This document shows, piece after piece, positions 37,205-49,626 of a stretch of DNA of 64,000 bases. The position numbers were made by a program, and so were the translations under genes. Position 1 is the stretch's first letter, and every line of letters begins with the position of its first letter. The notes beneath the pieces are model-generated. The model made no database searches. It was not told where the DNA came from and saw nothing but the letters and a program-made list of their open reading frames with translations. Origin of the DNA: Amia ocellicauda (lineage: Eukaryota > Chordata > Actinopteri > Amiiformes > Amiidae); the NCBI RefSeq assembly GCF_036373705.1, contig NC_089855.1:49618318-49682317 (forward strand), given 5' to 3'.

Positions 37205-40200
37205 AAGGCAGAGTGGTATAATCAGTCTTCAACACTCTTTTATTGTACACCACCCTGAACCGTTTGTTTAGTGATCTATTTTCCAATGTGTACCCCTTTT
37301 TATTGTGATAGATCTGATTTCCGGCTGTAATAATCTCGCGAGGAGGCGCGTCTTTCTCGGTTACAAAACTTTGTACCAGGGTCGTCAGAGACTTGATGTT
37401 AATGAGCTTGTTGTTACAATGGTTCAGAGTGAAACCCTTAACTTTCATACAGGTCTTACCCGCAGCCGTTCTGTATGCGTAAGTCTTAGGACCCCCTGAA
37501 ACAAACTCCACTATGTGGTCCTGAGGATCTAGCTCGCTCGTTAACTCCCCAAGGTAGTCCCCGAGGGGAGGGACCCAATCCCCTGGCCTGGTGACAAAGA
37601 TTACAGAGTCAGTATCATGATAGAGCGTGCGTTCCTGCAGCTGATCCATTAAGTTGTACAGATCAAGCCGGGCGTAAGCCGTGGTAAAAACCGCTATGAA
37701 AACATTAACGTTTCCCTGTTTGGTGGGGAAATCTTTAGGGGCCCTCCACTGGACCTGTGCCACGTGGTCATTTAAGAATTGAAAGTGTGATACTGCATGT
37801 TGTTTGGAAAAGATAAATTCTATAAACTGTTCAGGGGTTTTAATCAAGGTTGTGTTTAGACGGTTATTTCTTTCCCCAAACTTACCCCACAGACTGTTTA
37901 AAATCAGTTTGGACATTTGTCTCTTGGCGGGGTTTACAGTTATGTTCCCCGGCTCTAGACGGATCCCTTCCTTTTCAAAATATTGCTGAACGTACCGCTC
38001 TTTGGCAGCGGAGTCAACACACCATGAGGGATAGCCCGATGCCTCCTGTTTCCCTTTCAGATGGGTCATAATGTACTCAGCAAAAAGAGTATCAGATTTT
38101 TCAGAAAAATGCCAAACCTCATACACCTTACCGACTCTGTAACCTTTCTCCACCGCCTTGTCAAGCTCAATGCTACACCAGACACCCGTCAGCGCTCTCT
38201 CGTCATCACTGTGCAGACAAGAGGTATTTTGATTTTCAGTTTCCACACACGTTCTACACAGAGGGAACATCAATTTTCCCGAACACCTGTAAGGCAACAC
38301 GGGTAGGAACAGCTCACGAGGAGGGTACATGGTGACTTTGATCAAACCAAAGTACTGTCCGATTTCGAGAAAGTCACGATAAACAATGGTTGGATGCCCC
38401 ACCGGGTACATTTTGGTCTTGTTGACATAAGGGTACAGACTGGTGAAATCATAGTAATCTACTCTCTCACCCTCCTTTACCTCATAATGTAAACAGAGGG
38501 CGTTGGTACGACCCCCAAATAACGCATCCCTGGGCTCTAGACGTTCAGGAAAGTCCAAGGTTTCCATAAACCGTTGTACCCCCACATCCTGTTGCTTCAG
38601 GGTCGTCCACGCGTGTTCCCAAATCACCAGTACATTCAAACCATAGGTGTTTTTTAAAGTTTCAATTCGTTCCTGGAAATCATAGTACATATCACCGCAG
38701 AGTTTTTGTGTTACGGGGTTAAAGGTGTTTGGGTCGAAGCACTGAGGACAGCCATGGTAAATACAACCAGCAAACTCATAAGCGGTACGCCGCCCGGACA
38801 CGTCGCTAAAACCGTCTAAGTAGTAAGGACCCATTTTGACTTCCTCTTGATTTAAAGCATGTCTGATGAAGATGTTATCCCGGGCACTCAGATATTCCAG
38901 CCACTGTATGGAGACAGTCGAAAAGTTCTTTTGTCTAGCACGATAGTTGTCAGAAGTGGTGTCCGCTATAGTGTTTTTCTGCAAGAAATTGGATCGATAC
39001 ATTTTCATGCAGAGAGACGCTATGGTCACACTTTGCAAAGGGTCGAGACCCGACGTGTTGATAACCTCGGTGCGGAAACGCAAACAGGCTTCTTTAAGGA
39101 TCACCACATCATTTTTACAATAAGCGGCCATCTCTTCTCGGAAATCAAAAACACTCCTCCCTCTCATGAGACATCATAGTATCAACCCCATAATAAGAGG
39201 CGGGCGGGTAGGACCCTCGATAATTTTGAGTGTCCTTAGTATTAAAAAAATGGCAGAACCAACCTTTCTTCTGAGCCTCAAAACCCAGAGCTTTAGGCAA
39301 AGCGCTCAATTTCATGGGGAGGAAATTTAACGAGTCTATGTAACGTTGGTTGAAAGCCTCGTCGGTGAAACACATGATCTTGCTACCCTGAGCTATTATT
39401 TTTGGGGTCACCCCATTTTCCACCAGATACTTCATCAATATGTAAGAATCATAACCCTTAGCATTGTGGGCAATAAATGTGTAATTGAGGTATTTTGGAC
39501 CGCGATACCGCGTAAAGAAATCCCTGACACAACTCTCACCGCTAGCTGACCACTCACAATCCAACATGTCAATACAGTGTATATAATTAGCAACATGGAC
39601 CCCGTTTTCTTGCCGGCATTCAAAATCAAAAAGGACATACCGGTTGTGCGGCGGCTCCTTTTTAACCGGCTGAATAAAGCACTGGTGTTCAGACCCCGGG
39701 GTTAAATCCGCATTACAGATCCTACATCTCGGTTCCAGACATTTGTGTGGTTTAACCTCATGAAAACGGTACTGGAGGCAACACTGCGGGCAATATTTAG
39801 TTTGATCACAATAACTCAGTTTTTTAACCCCCTCAGCAGCGGCCCTCTGCACCTTATGTTCGGAAAAACAGAATGCGGAGAGACAAATCCTTAAGCAATC
39901 TTTACATCGGATGGTAGGGGCCAAACCCTTACGACATTGCGGATTGAAACAGACGTTACAGTAACCGTCACAGCGGTGCTTAAGCTTATCATTGAAGGCC
40001 TTATAACACCAATGACAAACATACGAACAACCCAAAAAAGCCGTCAAACTCTTTATTCCAAAGTAATGAGTATCACTTAGGAAGAGAAACAGTGTCTGTG
40101 TATGGGTTTCAGGATGTGTCTGAAATTTCACAAATACTTCCTTTACCTCACAACGGTACCACACAACAATTTTTAAAGACAACAACTCCTCAAACATGGC

Positions 40201-41178
40201 AATGTCTGAAAAGGCAACCATCTGTTGAGAGTTTAAGCCGGCCCTCTGATGAAGCATTAAAGCCTCTTGCATAGCTTGGGGTTCAGGCATGTCGGGGGTG
40301 AGTAGTTTTATTAAACTGTAAGCAAAACAGAGCTTATTGTCCCCATTGGAACTCACCACTAATTGCCTGAGCTTGTTCCTAATTATGTCATTCTTCAAGC
40401 ATTTCGACAGTCTTCTAAGCGCCCTACCCTCAGGGTTAGGAACCACATTCATTACCAGAGACAGACTTTCATCAGCTAAGATGGATGCGTTACTTTGCAA
40501 TAACGCTTCGATTTTAGCCAGAAATTCATCAACATCTAAATTATCTCCACTCAGCATTACAGATAGGTTGCTAAACAAATCATCCCCTCTGAGTTCTAAC
40601 TGTACAACATCTCGAGGTCTGACCCTTTCAGCAACCTGTTCAAGCATGTTTTGCAAGGCCTCGTGTATGTTGACAAATATTTCTGCATAATTGTCACAAT
40701 TTAAAAGTTCTGCAAAATTAAAACGCTGAATCATTTCAAAATTGTTATAGGCCGGTCTATCTATAATCACGGGATCACTGGTACTTTTGGACACATCATC
40801 ATTTTGAACAAAGCCTTCAACCCCTACATTCTCACAGAGCATGTCATCCACAGCCTTATCAGTCTCAGAACCCTCCACATTCCGAACACCCCCACCGCTG
40901 ACATCTACAAAACCCCCTTTTTGAGGAGGCTCATTTAAAGCCTGTAAAAGTCCTTCAAAGATATCCACCCGGTTAATGTCAAAACCCTCCTCTTTAGTGA
41001 CGGCTGCTTCTGCCGCCGTACTGTGTTCTAATTGTCTCAAATCATTTATAATAGGGGCAGAATTTGGTCGGGGTAGCGTCTCCAAAGCCTCCACCATTTC
41101 AAACAAATCGGGGTGAACTAGGGGTTGAACCTCTATAAGCGCTACCGTTGGGAGGTGGTTATTTAGATCATTGACCAT
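37194..41178 (-). pseudogene. Family B DNA polymerase, frameshifted
   Basis: Matches 10932-14948 except for a 32-bp deletion near 39153 (bases equivalent to 12893-12924 of E1). The deletion falls between the second and third exonuclease motifs, after HEREE. The upstream part (OTU-like, Zn-rich, first two exonuclease motifs) ends with two foreign codons. The downstream part with all polymerase motifs is out of frame. Also E1190D in the TAYARL region. Confidence 0.93.
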
Positions 41179-41195
41179 CTGTAACAGGTCGGGGT

Positions 41196-41399
41196 TCACG
41201 GTAAGTCTGGTAATTCACATTCTATCGGTGGTGATTGGGGGTTATTTAAATAATTTATCATTTGTAATAGTTCCTGGTTCATTGGGACATCAGAGGAGTT
41301 CACAACAGGGCCGAGGGTGTTCTCTCGGGAAGGTCTTTTTGGGGCCCTAACTTGTTCATAATCCTTTAGTTTGTGAGTTCTTTTACCAAGTCCGGACAT
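41196..41399 (-). CDS. 67-aa ORF directly upstream of polymerase
   Basis: Same as 14966-15169 with one D-to-Y change in the repeated MINDLNN motif. The GTGA overlap with the polymerase frame is kept. Confidence 0.48.
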   Translation of the reverse strand: MSGLGKRTHKLKDYEQVRAPKRPSRENTLGPVVNSSDVPMNQELLQMINYLNNPQSPPIECELPDLP

Positions 41400-41462
41400 T
41401 TTTTTTATTTTTTATTTTTCCAACAACCCACAATAGTAAGGCGTTTTGTATCTATTAAAACA

Positions 41463-43498
41463 TTAAATACGGTACAATTCGTTAGTAAGGGTATTAATAA
41501 GGGTGTTTTGGCTCTCTATCACAAGGTTTTGCCCCACTAACACAAGTCTTTGATTTAGTAACAAGGTATGTAGCAACTCATGCCGACCTTCAGGAAGTAG
41601 CTCCGGGGGATGGTGTCCTGGCTCAGCTGCAAAGGATGGTCGCTCCGGTAAATCTCGGTCGAAGGAGGCAGGGAGCGAGCGTATACTCACGGACGGAGAC
41701 CAAGAAGGCCTTTGCGGTGACACCCTGGCCAATCGCGGTGTACTGTTCAGCGTTTCTGTAGCCAAGAAACGGGGCTGGGGGGACGATGTTGAAACCAGTC
41801 CGTCGTTGGGTGGTGTGTCAACCCTGACTGACGGCGACCCCTGAGGTTGTTGGTTGCCTGTATTTGTTCCGCCCGACAATGCGGCGGGCTGAATCTGGAT
41901 TGTTGAATTACCCCCAGAAGGCTGTGGCCTGAGTAGATGTTGGGGGGTCTCCAAGACCACCGTGGGGGATCCTCTCAGTGATCTCTCCGGGGAAGATGTT
42001 TGATCCCACTTAGACGGGGTAATTGTCCTCAATAGCTCATCCACAGAATGACTATCCCAAGAGTCTTGGGAAGAATAAAAATATACATTACATTTACATC
42101 TTTAAACGGCGACAGAAATCAAACTTAAAACAACATGCCCAGGACCTTCAAAACCTTTAGCTTTTTTAGACCTTTGAAAATAGGCTTAGACATTCACTAC
42201 AACGCCTTATTATTTACAGACAATATATTTATTAGGACTTGATAATAAATGTAAAACAGAGAAGCCTCTGTAAATAAACTGTTTCTTAAATGTAATATTG
42301 TTAATAAAACACTTTTTATACACACACACACCACATTTCATTTTTAAACGAACCTTCCAAGTGTAAACGCTTCCTGATCCCGGGACTTCCTGTTTCACAA
42401 ACGTTTTCACGATCTGTTTAAATATTAAATACAATGAACACCTTCAAGCCTTTTCCTACAGCCACTTTAAAACAGAAGTATAATTGCGGGAGATAAGCCA
42501 AACAACTTACTAAAACCTTTCGGACAGCTTTACTTCCTAACCAGACGGTCGGGCAATCGGTCATTTCTAAACACATGCCCCAGAAACAAGCCTAGACCTG
42601 TCCGGACTTCTAAAGATCTTTCCCAGAACCCCCAAGACCTACAGGAAATGGGCACCCCTCGCTTAAATATTAGCCCTCAACGGGCAAACAAAACCCTTTT
42701 AAAAACATTAAAGTTTGAAAGATCTTACTTACCTCCAAAGAATAATCGTTTCTTATGTTTTTCAGCTGGTTTAGCTTTTTGCACTTCTGTGAAGGTAAGA
42801 GACATGTTTAACCTTTAACCACCCCGCTTTATAAAAAGCTTTAACCTCTTACAAGCGGCAGATATATACTCACCGCTATCAGATACAGGGGCTGACGGCC
42901 TTTCAGATTCTTGAAAGGTTACGGTTCTCGAAGGTAAAACTAAACAAGCCCTCGATGTGGAAGGCCTTTCGTTGTCTCGAACCACGTTTCTTAATACTGT
43001 TAGAAAGGATATTTTTTAAAATTAACAAAACGGGCCTCAAACATTTTACAGAAACGTTATACAAACAAACAGGGGTTTAGTTCTTACCCGGTCGGCAGAC
43101 AGCCTGTCTAGGGACAACCACTTCTCTTGGTTGATCCTCGGAGACATTAATCACAGGCCTTTCGATAGTTTCTGTGTAATTAAAGAGACCGCCATTAATA
43201 TATATTAAAACGTTTTCATAACTCTAATGAGCCGCTTCAAAACACAACCACACACCCATACATAAGAACCCTTGAGCGCAAACACAAAAATCTTACCGTC
43301 GTTGTTCCAGATGATCTCCTCAGCGTTGGGAATTAACTCCTGTTGACTGGCTGAAAAATAATTTTACAGAACTTAAAACAGATGTTATAACCTTATTTAC
43401 AATACATGCCCACAACCCGCTCTGAGTCAATGAAAATAATCTGAAGACTTACCTAAAAACTCGTTTAAATCGAAGTCGTTGATGTTGTTTCCGGACAT
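41463..43498 (-). CDS. Six-exon spliced gene (about 320 aa), function unknown
   Basis: Exons on the minus strand: 43453-43498, 43297-43350, 43088-43171, 42874-42996, 42733-42786, 41463-42064. All splice sites and the phase-1 pattern seen in E1 are kept; one P-to-L change is in the last exon and a silent change in exon 1. Confidence 0.72.
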
Positions 43499-43526
43499 TG
43501 TTGATCTTTAGGCTTAAATCGAAAGG

Positions 43527-43575
43527 TCAGTATGAGTCTGTCGAGCTGAAGACCAGACCTTCATACTTATACTGA
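43527..43575 (-). promoter_or_regulatory. Palindromic core promoter of the spliced gene
   Basis: Same inverted repeat and TATAAGTA as 17297-17345. Confidence 0.55.
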
Positions 43576-44883
43576 TGGCCGGATGCCGGATCTGCTTGTA
43601 AGGCATTGTTCTGGGCTGGCCTTTGTGCCGTCCTGTTACCAATTAACATATCAAAACCAACCAATAAAATGACCCTGCATCAATTTCAAATAGAAACCAG
43701 ATGGCGACGATCTCTCTCCTCTCTACTCTAAACTTTTATTAGAACCTTTTGGTCTCTCAAAAAAACATTTTTAAGCATCAAGACCTATAGTCAATAAACA
43801 CTAAGAATATTTCAGGCCTTTATACGCGCTAAAAAACAACCTGAGCCAAGAAAATAACTATAAAGATCTAAAATAAGTAGCGCTTTTACAGTGATTTTTT
43901 TTTTTTTTTAATAGCGATGCTTTCTTTGGTATTAAACAAGTCACAAACTACTCAGAACAGCGTTTATCCCCACAAAAGAGATATTTGGGTTTATTTTACA
44001 AAGCTTATAAATTATATAGTTTAAAAGTATTCTGAATGTTTTGAGACCACACGCCATGCCTACGTTTGTCTGAGCCCACCCCCGTCCCCCGTGGTGTGAG
44101 TGATTTAGCCTTGAGTGTTGTGATCTATTTAGCATTGAGTGATCAGTTGTTTTTATTTTTTAAATGATTCCTTATCATCAGGGATTGAGCCTGCTAAAAT
44201 ACCTTAAAAACATATCCTTATCTTAAGTCTAACTCTTATGAGCTTTAAGACCCTAGAATGTATTTAAGTAAAACGAATGAACACATTATGTGTGAGATAA
44301 AATATAACCACAGCTTTTTTTTTTTTTTTTTTTTTTTTACAAAAACAATTAACCTATACCGACAAACACCCACACACACACACACCCTCTTTTTTTTAAT
44401 TTTATTTTTAATTAAATTTGAGGGGAGAGACAGAGCCATATACATTGGGGTTAACATAAGTACCCTATGCAAAACAGGAATTGTTAGGACCTGTGACCAT
44501 TACAGACAACAGAACTTGTTGATCTTATAAAATGATTGGGCGAGAGAGACAGAGAGAGAGAGACAGACAGAGACAGACAGAGACAGAGCCAGTGTGAATA
44601 TGATAAACGCACTATTCAAAATGGCATTGTTAAGACCTGGGACCATTACAGACAACAGAACTTGTTGATCTTATAAAATGCTTGGGCGAGAGAGACAGAG
44701 AGAGAGAGACAGACAGAGACAGAGACAGAGACAGTGTGAATATGATAAACGCACTATTCAAAATGGCATTGTTAAGACCTGGGCCCCTTACATGTATATT
44801 TAAAAAAGACCCCCAACCACTACAGGAAGAGCCGACCCATTCACACTCTACAGTTGACCAACAAGAACAACAAGAACAACCGG
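43576..44883. other. Right-arm non-coding region of E2
   Basis: Same content as 17346-18643: T24 at 44315-44338, a CA run near 44371-44386, and the tandem repeat 44480-44767. No gene is supported. Confidence 0.55.
44480..44767 (+). repeat. Tandem duplication (146- and 142-bp units)
   Basis: Same repeat as 18252-18527; the first unit is longer because of extra GAGACA repeats. Useful as a copy-specific length marker. Confidence 0.75.
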
Positions 44884-45064
44884 TTATGGGTGGCCTTGTT
44901 GTTCAGGGTTTTAGGGGTGTACACTTTCTGACGGATATGACGTAGGAATAATTAAGGAAATAACTCTAAAATCACGCCCCCCAATTATGACGTAGGAATA
45001 TTAATAAGCTTAGGGCATACGTCATAACAAAATAGGCCGCGCCCAAAAAACCCTACTATCTACT
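44884..45064 (-). repeat. Right terminal inverted repeat of E2
   Basis: Reverse complement of 29390-29570. Confidence 0.93.
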
Positions 45065-45070
45065 CCTGTG
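45065..45070. repeat. Target-site duplication CCTGTG, right of E2
   Basis: Followed by TGGTGCATTTTC as at the empty sites. Confidence 0.9.
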
Positions 45071-45361
45071 TGGTGCATTTTCTCTCTCTCTATCTGTGAT
45101 TAAATCCTTACTTATATACATATGTCCATGAACGTTTCTGGAGCTCATTGTACATCACATCACACGACGGGCCGTGATCTTTTCGGTCACTTTGAAAGTT
45201 TTGCTCATGACAATCCTTTTCTATTGCGGCACGATGGCTGCCACCGAGGAAGGAAAGTCGTCCGCAGTTGCCTGCAAGCTTGCCTGAAGCGCAGGAAAGG
45301 ACTTACTCGCGACGTGCCACTTAAAGACTGAAGAAGTGGGGGTCGGCCTCACCGAGAGCCC

Positions 45362-45399
45362 TGAGGATTAGCTCACGTGGTAGAGCGCTCGCTTAGCAT
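45362..45399 (+). pseudogene. tRNA-Ala (AGC) 5' half
   Basis: As at 19121, cut after CTTAGCAT. Confidence 0.7.
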
Positions 45400-47229
45400 T
45401 ATAGCGTTATGTTGGGTGTATTTGGATAAGAGCATTTGGGCTCTGAGCTGAAGCACTGATCTAAAGAAAACCTCTCCCCCCCAAAGTTATCAGATTCCCT
45501 TAGCTCATCAGCTTGGAAGTGGTTTGCATCAAAGTGACAGTTTTGGGGAGGATGGCACCAAGAAGAGGCCAAATAGTTTGGAATTCTGCTATGAGATGTC
45601 TGGAGAAAGGGGCCTGTAGGTGATAAAAACTCTTTGAAGTGGACGAGAGCCGAAATCCCGACATAGAGCTACGAACCCAGGCCAACCGGCATTTCCAAAA
45701 GATGGCATGGATTGACATCAGTCATAAATCAAGCCCCCCTCCAATAGGACACTGGGGGCTGAAACCGAAATACAATCTCAAAAACTCAAGAACCAATCAC
45801 CTCTTGATCTGACAGACTATAAGGAACAGCGGACAGTCTTTCTCGCTCTCTCTCACCTGAACCAGTAACTCGCTGCCACAGCTCAACCTGTAGCTCTGTT
45901 GCCAGAACCGGAACCAGAAACCAACTAAGTCTTTGCCGGCAACAGAAGAGTTAAACTGGGAGAAGGAGATTGAGCCGTACGAAGAATTCTTTTAAAGGAC
46001 TTTATTAAATAAGGAACTTTACAGACTGCGCTGCCCGCCTGTGCCCACCTGATCAGTGGAGTTTTACAGCTGGACAATTGACTAAGTCGACTGTATACGA
46101 AAGTGTCAGTCATTTAAATAGCTATTTGAGTCTTAAGAAACTTGACCCTTGGAACAAACACGGCCCTGCTTTCCTCAAAGACTTTGTCTCCAAATAAGTA
46201 TGGTGAGAGACCCTGCTTGCCAAGAAGATTTTGTGCACAACCTTGGAGCCTTCAAACCAGTGGAAAATCTGTTTGGAAACGACTCTACTTTCGCGAAACC
46301 CCAACTTCCAGGTGTATCGACTGAGTGGAAGTTCTTGGACAAAGCCGAACCGGACTGCCTTTGTTCCAAACCACACGGACCTCGTGCCGTGTGCTGTTAT
46401 CTGAGCCCGAAGCCAGAGAGGCCTCTCTGCGACGAAGTTCAGATAAGTTTAACAGTTTGGAGTTCATGATTCATGACATTTGAGAAATCAATTAGAAATG
46501 TTAATCTGTGATTCATAACTCTAGAATGTGTAATATCATTTAGTTTTCTTAAATATAAATGTGTGTTGCATTAAACTGTTTTGTTGATAATTTTAGAAAT
46601 AAAATCTGTCAACGCCGAGAAATATCTTCTCATTCCTGTTTAACTGTTTAGTCTGAAATTGACACAAGTTAATAGACATTAGATTATTGGTGGCTCTGCC
46701 TATCCTTAATCATTGAATAATAATCAGTTAAGAGAAATTGTGGTAACAAGTAATGATAGGATCTTTCTCGGCACCTAAACGTGAATGAGACTGATATATA
46801 TATAACGAGAAGTTACCTGACATAAATACTAACCTGCGTAGTTATTTAATGTCTGACTAATAATACTAACGAGAGACTCACCTTCGTCTTACTAACCGGT
46901 ATTGTAGTCAATGTGTTTATAACCTTTTTTGTTTAACGATTTGTGTTATCATATGTGATCCCATGGTCTTTGATTTGGTCACGGAAGTGATTTGTCTTCG
47001 ATTTGTTGATCTAGAGTTGAATTGTAATTAGTTTTTCCCTTTTGTATAATTAGTGTAGTGCTACATTTAGTCTTTGTTTTGAATACATTTGACAATTTAT
47101 ATCTTTGGAATTGGTGTCTGCGTCCAATTATTACAGAAATTGAGTTCTACAAGATTCCAGGATTCGTGATAAGGTGATACTATAAATTCACTTCTTTAAT
47201 TGAAATGTATAAGTGTACCTTACGCTACA
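45400..47229 (+). mobile_element. Solo-LTR-like insertion (1830 bp), unit 5
   Basis: Same insertion. The terminal TGTAGCG is TATAGCG here, a point change in the conserved TG end, and the internal AATAAA is changed to AATAAG. Confidence 0.65.
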
Positions 47230-47268
47230 GCATGCGAGAGGCAGCGGGATCGATGCCTGCATTCTCCA
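47230..47268 (+). pseudogene. tRNA-Ala (AGC) 3' half
   Basis: Partner of 45362-45399; one T-stem C is now T. Confidence 0.68.
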
Positions 47269-48273
47269 AGGCCTCAGGCGCTCGTGCCCCGGTTTCGGGG
47301 GAGAGTCGCTCACTTTTCTTGCCGCAGACACAGGCGCAAGGCATTGCCTGTTTGCCGTAAGGTTATCAGACACAACGCGCCGGCGACGGCTGCAGCATTA
47401 GCACGCCGGCTGGCCCTTCCGAAGTTCCCCAAAAACGACCGAGATGCCGCTTCGACGTCGTAACCCCAGGAACGACCGCAAAGGCACTCCAACCCTCAAT
47501 CTTCCGATCCGAAGTCAGACCGAAGAGACTGTATGATGTTTTAGATTAAAGATAGTATGCAGACCGAGCAAGTTAGATTTATCGAGCTAGCAAACAGCCA
47601 TTGAGGCACCTGTTCGGGACGTACCCTGTAGAAATTCCTGTCAACGATAAAAGGATCAAACGGTGGAGAAAAAGCCCGCAGGATGTTTGTCAAAACTCTG
47701 TTTGTGGACTGAATGGCTTTCCCAGATTGGCAGGGACTGTTTTTGGTATTGACTGAGGGACAGTTGTAAAAGACAACCTCTCACCGGACCTCTGGCATAC
47801 ACCAAAGAAAGCCACCTCACCTCTCCCTCGGATCTCACAAAACACAATCCCCCCCGCCCCCAGGGAAGACAGACCGCAATCGGACTCGGGCTTGATTGGA
47901 TGAACGGCCGCAAACATTCTATGTCATTTTCTTTTAAAGCTTCACTCGTGTTTGTAAAAAACCCAGGTCTCACTGAAAGAATGCCCTGACGTGGTTGCTT
48001 CCAAGCTAGCTGGTTTACAAAGTTCCTTTTCGCTTTAACGATGATTTCCAAGAAGGGAAATAATCTATCTGTAATCTGTCAACACAGGCACCTTCTTCTC
48101 CGTTAAGCCACGCGGTCACCACCAGGAAGATGAACGCACCAGGCCGACCCAGAGTTTTCGCCAATTCGTCTCCAAGCCTCCCAAGAGGGAACATAAACAG
48201 GCCTTATTCGCAGACACAGGCCCTCACGCAGGGAGACCACCGGGTCACCGCTGCTGCCCCTGCCAAGGGCCCC
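47269..48273. other. Host array spacer, no gene recognised
   Basis: Same spacer as 1036-2049; no supported feature. Confidence 0.6.
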
Positions 48274-48345
48274 AGGTCCCACCGAGACTTGAACTCGGAT
48301 CGCTGGATTCAGAGTCCAGAGTGCTAACCATTACACCTTGGAACC
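48274..48345 (-). tRNA. tRNA-Gln (CTG), position 8 changed
   Basis: Anticodon CTG and T arm intact, but the usually invariant U8 is A (GGTTCCAAGG). It may be impaired. Confidence 0.72.
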
Positions 48346-48447
48346 AAGCCCGCTGCCCACCTCTTGCCCGTGACGAAGGTTTCTGCTCTACGCACACGTC
48401 TCGCTCTGTCGCACGGCCAAGTCCAGAGTGAGCCAAGTTGCGCCCAG

Positions 48448-48507
48448 TAGTGGTCAGGATTTGGCGCTCTCACCGCCGCGGCCCGGGTTCGATTCCCGGT
48501 CAGGGAA
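48448..48507 (+). pseudogene. tRNA-Glu (CTC), 5' end deleted
   Basis: Begins at TAGTGGTCAGG after a deletion running from GCGCCCAG in the spacer into the D arm. This is a different left breakpoint from the truncated copy at 2156. One anticodon-arm C is now T. Confidence 0.75.
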
Positions 48508-48534
48508 GGTGGATCTGTTGCTCTTCCCCTAGGA

Positions 48535-48540
48535 CCTGTG
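48535..48540. repeat. Target-site duplication CCTGTG, left of E3
   Basis: Same site as for E1 and E2; the right partner lies outside the window. Confidence 0.88.
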
Positions 48541-48721
48541 AGTAGATAGTAGGGTTTTTTGGGCGCGGCCTATTTTGTTATGACGTATGCCCTAAGCTTA
48601 TTAATATTCCTACGTCATAATTGGGGGGCGTGATTTTAGAGTTATTTCCTTAATTATTCCTACGTCATATCCGTCAGAAAGTGTACACCCCTAAAACCCT
48701 GAACAACAAGGCCACCCATAA
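48541..48721 (+). repeat. Left terminal inverted repeat of E3
   Basis: 181 bp, same as 2250-2430. The C-run that follows is shorter here than in E1 and E2. Confidence 0.9.
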
Positions 48722-48837
48722 AGACCCCCCCCCCCGAAGGCAACGCCCCGAAACTCTCCTCTCTATTTAAGACCCCGCGCTGCTTTTAGGCAATACCTCT
48801 TTAATTCTCAGCATCTGAAACATCCCGCTTCTTCAAC

Positions 48838-49548
48838 ATGTCCAGCGACATCAACATGAAACCCCGCAAGAAACAATCCCGGGCAAGGGTTCCTGTACTC
48901 ACCAATTTGAAGATTGAACGCTCCTGGGTGTTGTTCTGGGGGGGTCGACGGGGTTACCGCTTTAAAAGGGATCCCAGCTATGTTGGAGTGGAGCTTTTTG
49001 CTTTGGGAGAGAAGGAGGGTACGTTGGAACCTTTTGAGACGGTGATTGAATACTCTTTTGAGGACTGGTTGAAGGTGATGGCATGGAGAGACCTGGGGCT
49101 TGTGGATAAGACTCTAGAAGGCTTGCAAGAGGGTCCAAGAGAAGGCGAAACGGAGTCTCCTACTCAGAGTTTTGAAAGGTGTGAATGGGAAAGCTTGCAG
49201 AACTACGGTACAGTGGTGAAGAGTCTATCTCTAACTACTGATCGTAAGGTTTTGTTTAGCAGTACCCTGATTACAAACCCTATTGAAGGGGTTGTGGAGG
49301 ATCCAGAAAAACAGGTTACTGAAATTATGTTTGACGCCGTGGACTGGCCGTTCTTGAAAGAGGTCATAAACTGTATAAATGATGGTTTTGACATCTTGAC
49401 CAAATGTTCACAACTGGATTCTGTTAGAAGGAGAATATGCTGGATTATGGATTATATATCCCCCTTGAATGACGACGACGATGATAAAACAGACGACCTG
49501 TGGGGGGTTGGAGGGGGGTCTGACGGCTCAGGGTCTACTCTCTTCTAA
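48838..49548 (+). CDS. 236-aa left-end protein, function unknown
   Basis: Identical predicted protein to 2550-3260, with one silent change in the SPTQS codons. Confidence 0.7.
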   Translation: MSSDINMKPRKKQSRARVPVLTNLKIERSWVLFWGGRRGYRFKRDPSYVGVELFALGEKEGTLEPFETVIEYSFEDWLKVMAWRDLGLVDKTLEGLQEGPREGETESPTQSFERCEWESLQNYGTVVKSLSLTTDRKVLFSSTLITNPIEGVVEDPEKQVTEIMFDAVDWPFLKEVINCINDGFDILTKCSQLDSVRRRICWIMDYISPLNDDDDDKTDDLWGVGGGSDGSGSTLF

Positions 49549-49626
49549 GAGGGCGGTGTGTCGTGACGTAGTGAAGAGATAGGATAAAAGGCGCAACAAT
49601 TCATTCATGGTTTAAAATTAAAGAGA

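Larger units (their letters stand above)
29390..45064. mobile_element. Maverick/Polinton-type adintovirus element, copy E2 (15675 bp, defective)
   Basis: Same gene order and ends as E1 but with an 890-bp deletion at 33686/33687 that joins the penton-like to the hexon-like gene, a 32-bp deletion in the polymerase near 39153, and a Walker A substitution in the ATPase. It keeps the 282-aa and 247-aa genes that are broken in E1. It cannot produce particles by itself. Confidence 0.93.
45065..48540 (+). repeat. Host tandem unit 5, between E2 and E3
   Basis: Same order as the other units, but with a 9-bp gap near 47893 in the spacer and a ~55-bp deletion that removes the 5' end of tRNA-Glu. E2 and E3 are separated only by this one unit. 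Confidence 0.85.

Noticed and set aside
44245-44530. Opposing frames over the poly-T and CA tracts in E2
   Set aside because: Low-complexity translation of homopolymers.
2250-48541. Three separate integrations into a hotspot
   Set aside because: Same base, same orientation and near-identical copies carried in identical units make duplication of one insertion simpler; not formally excluded.
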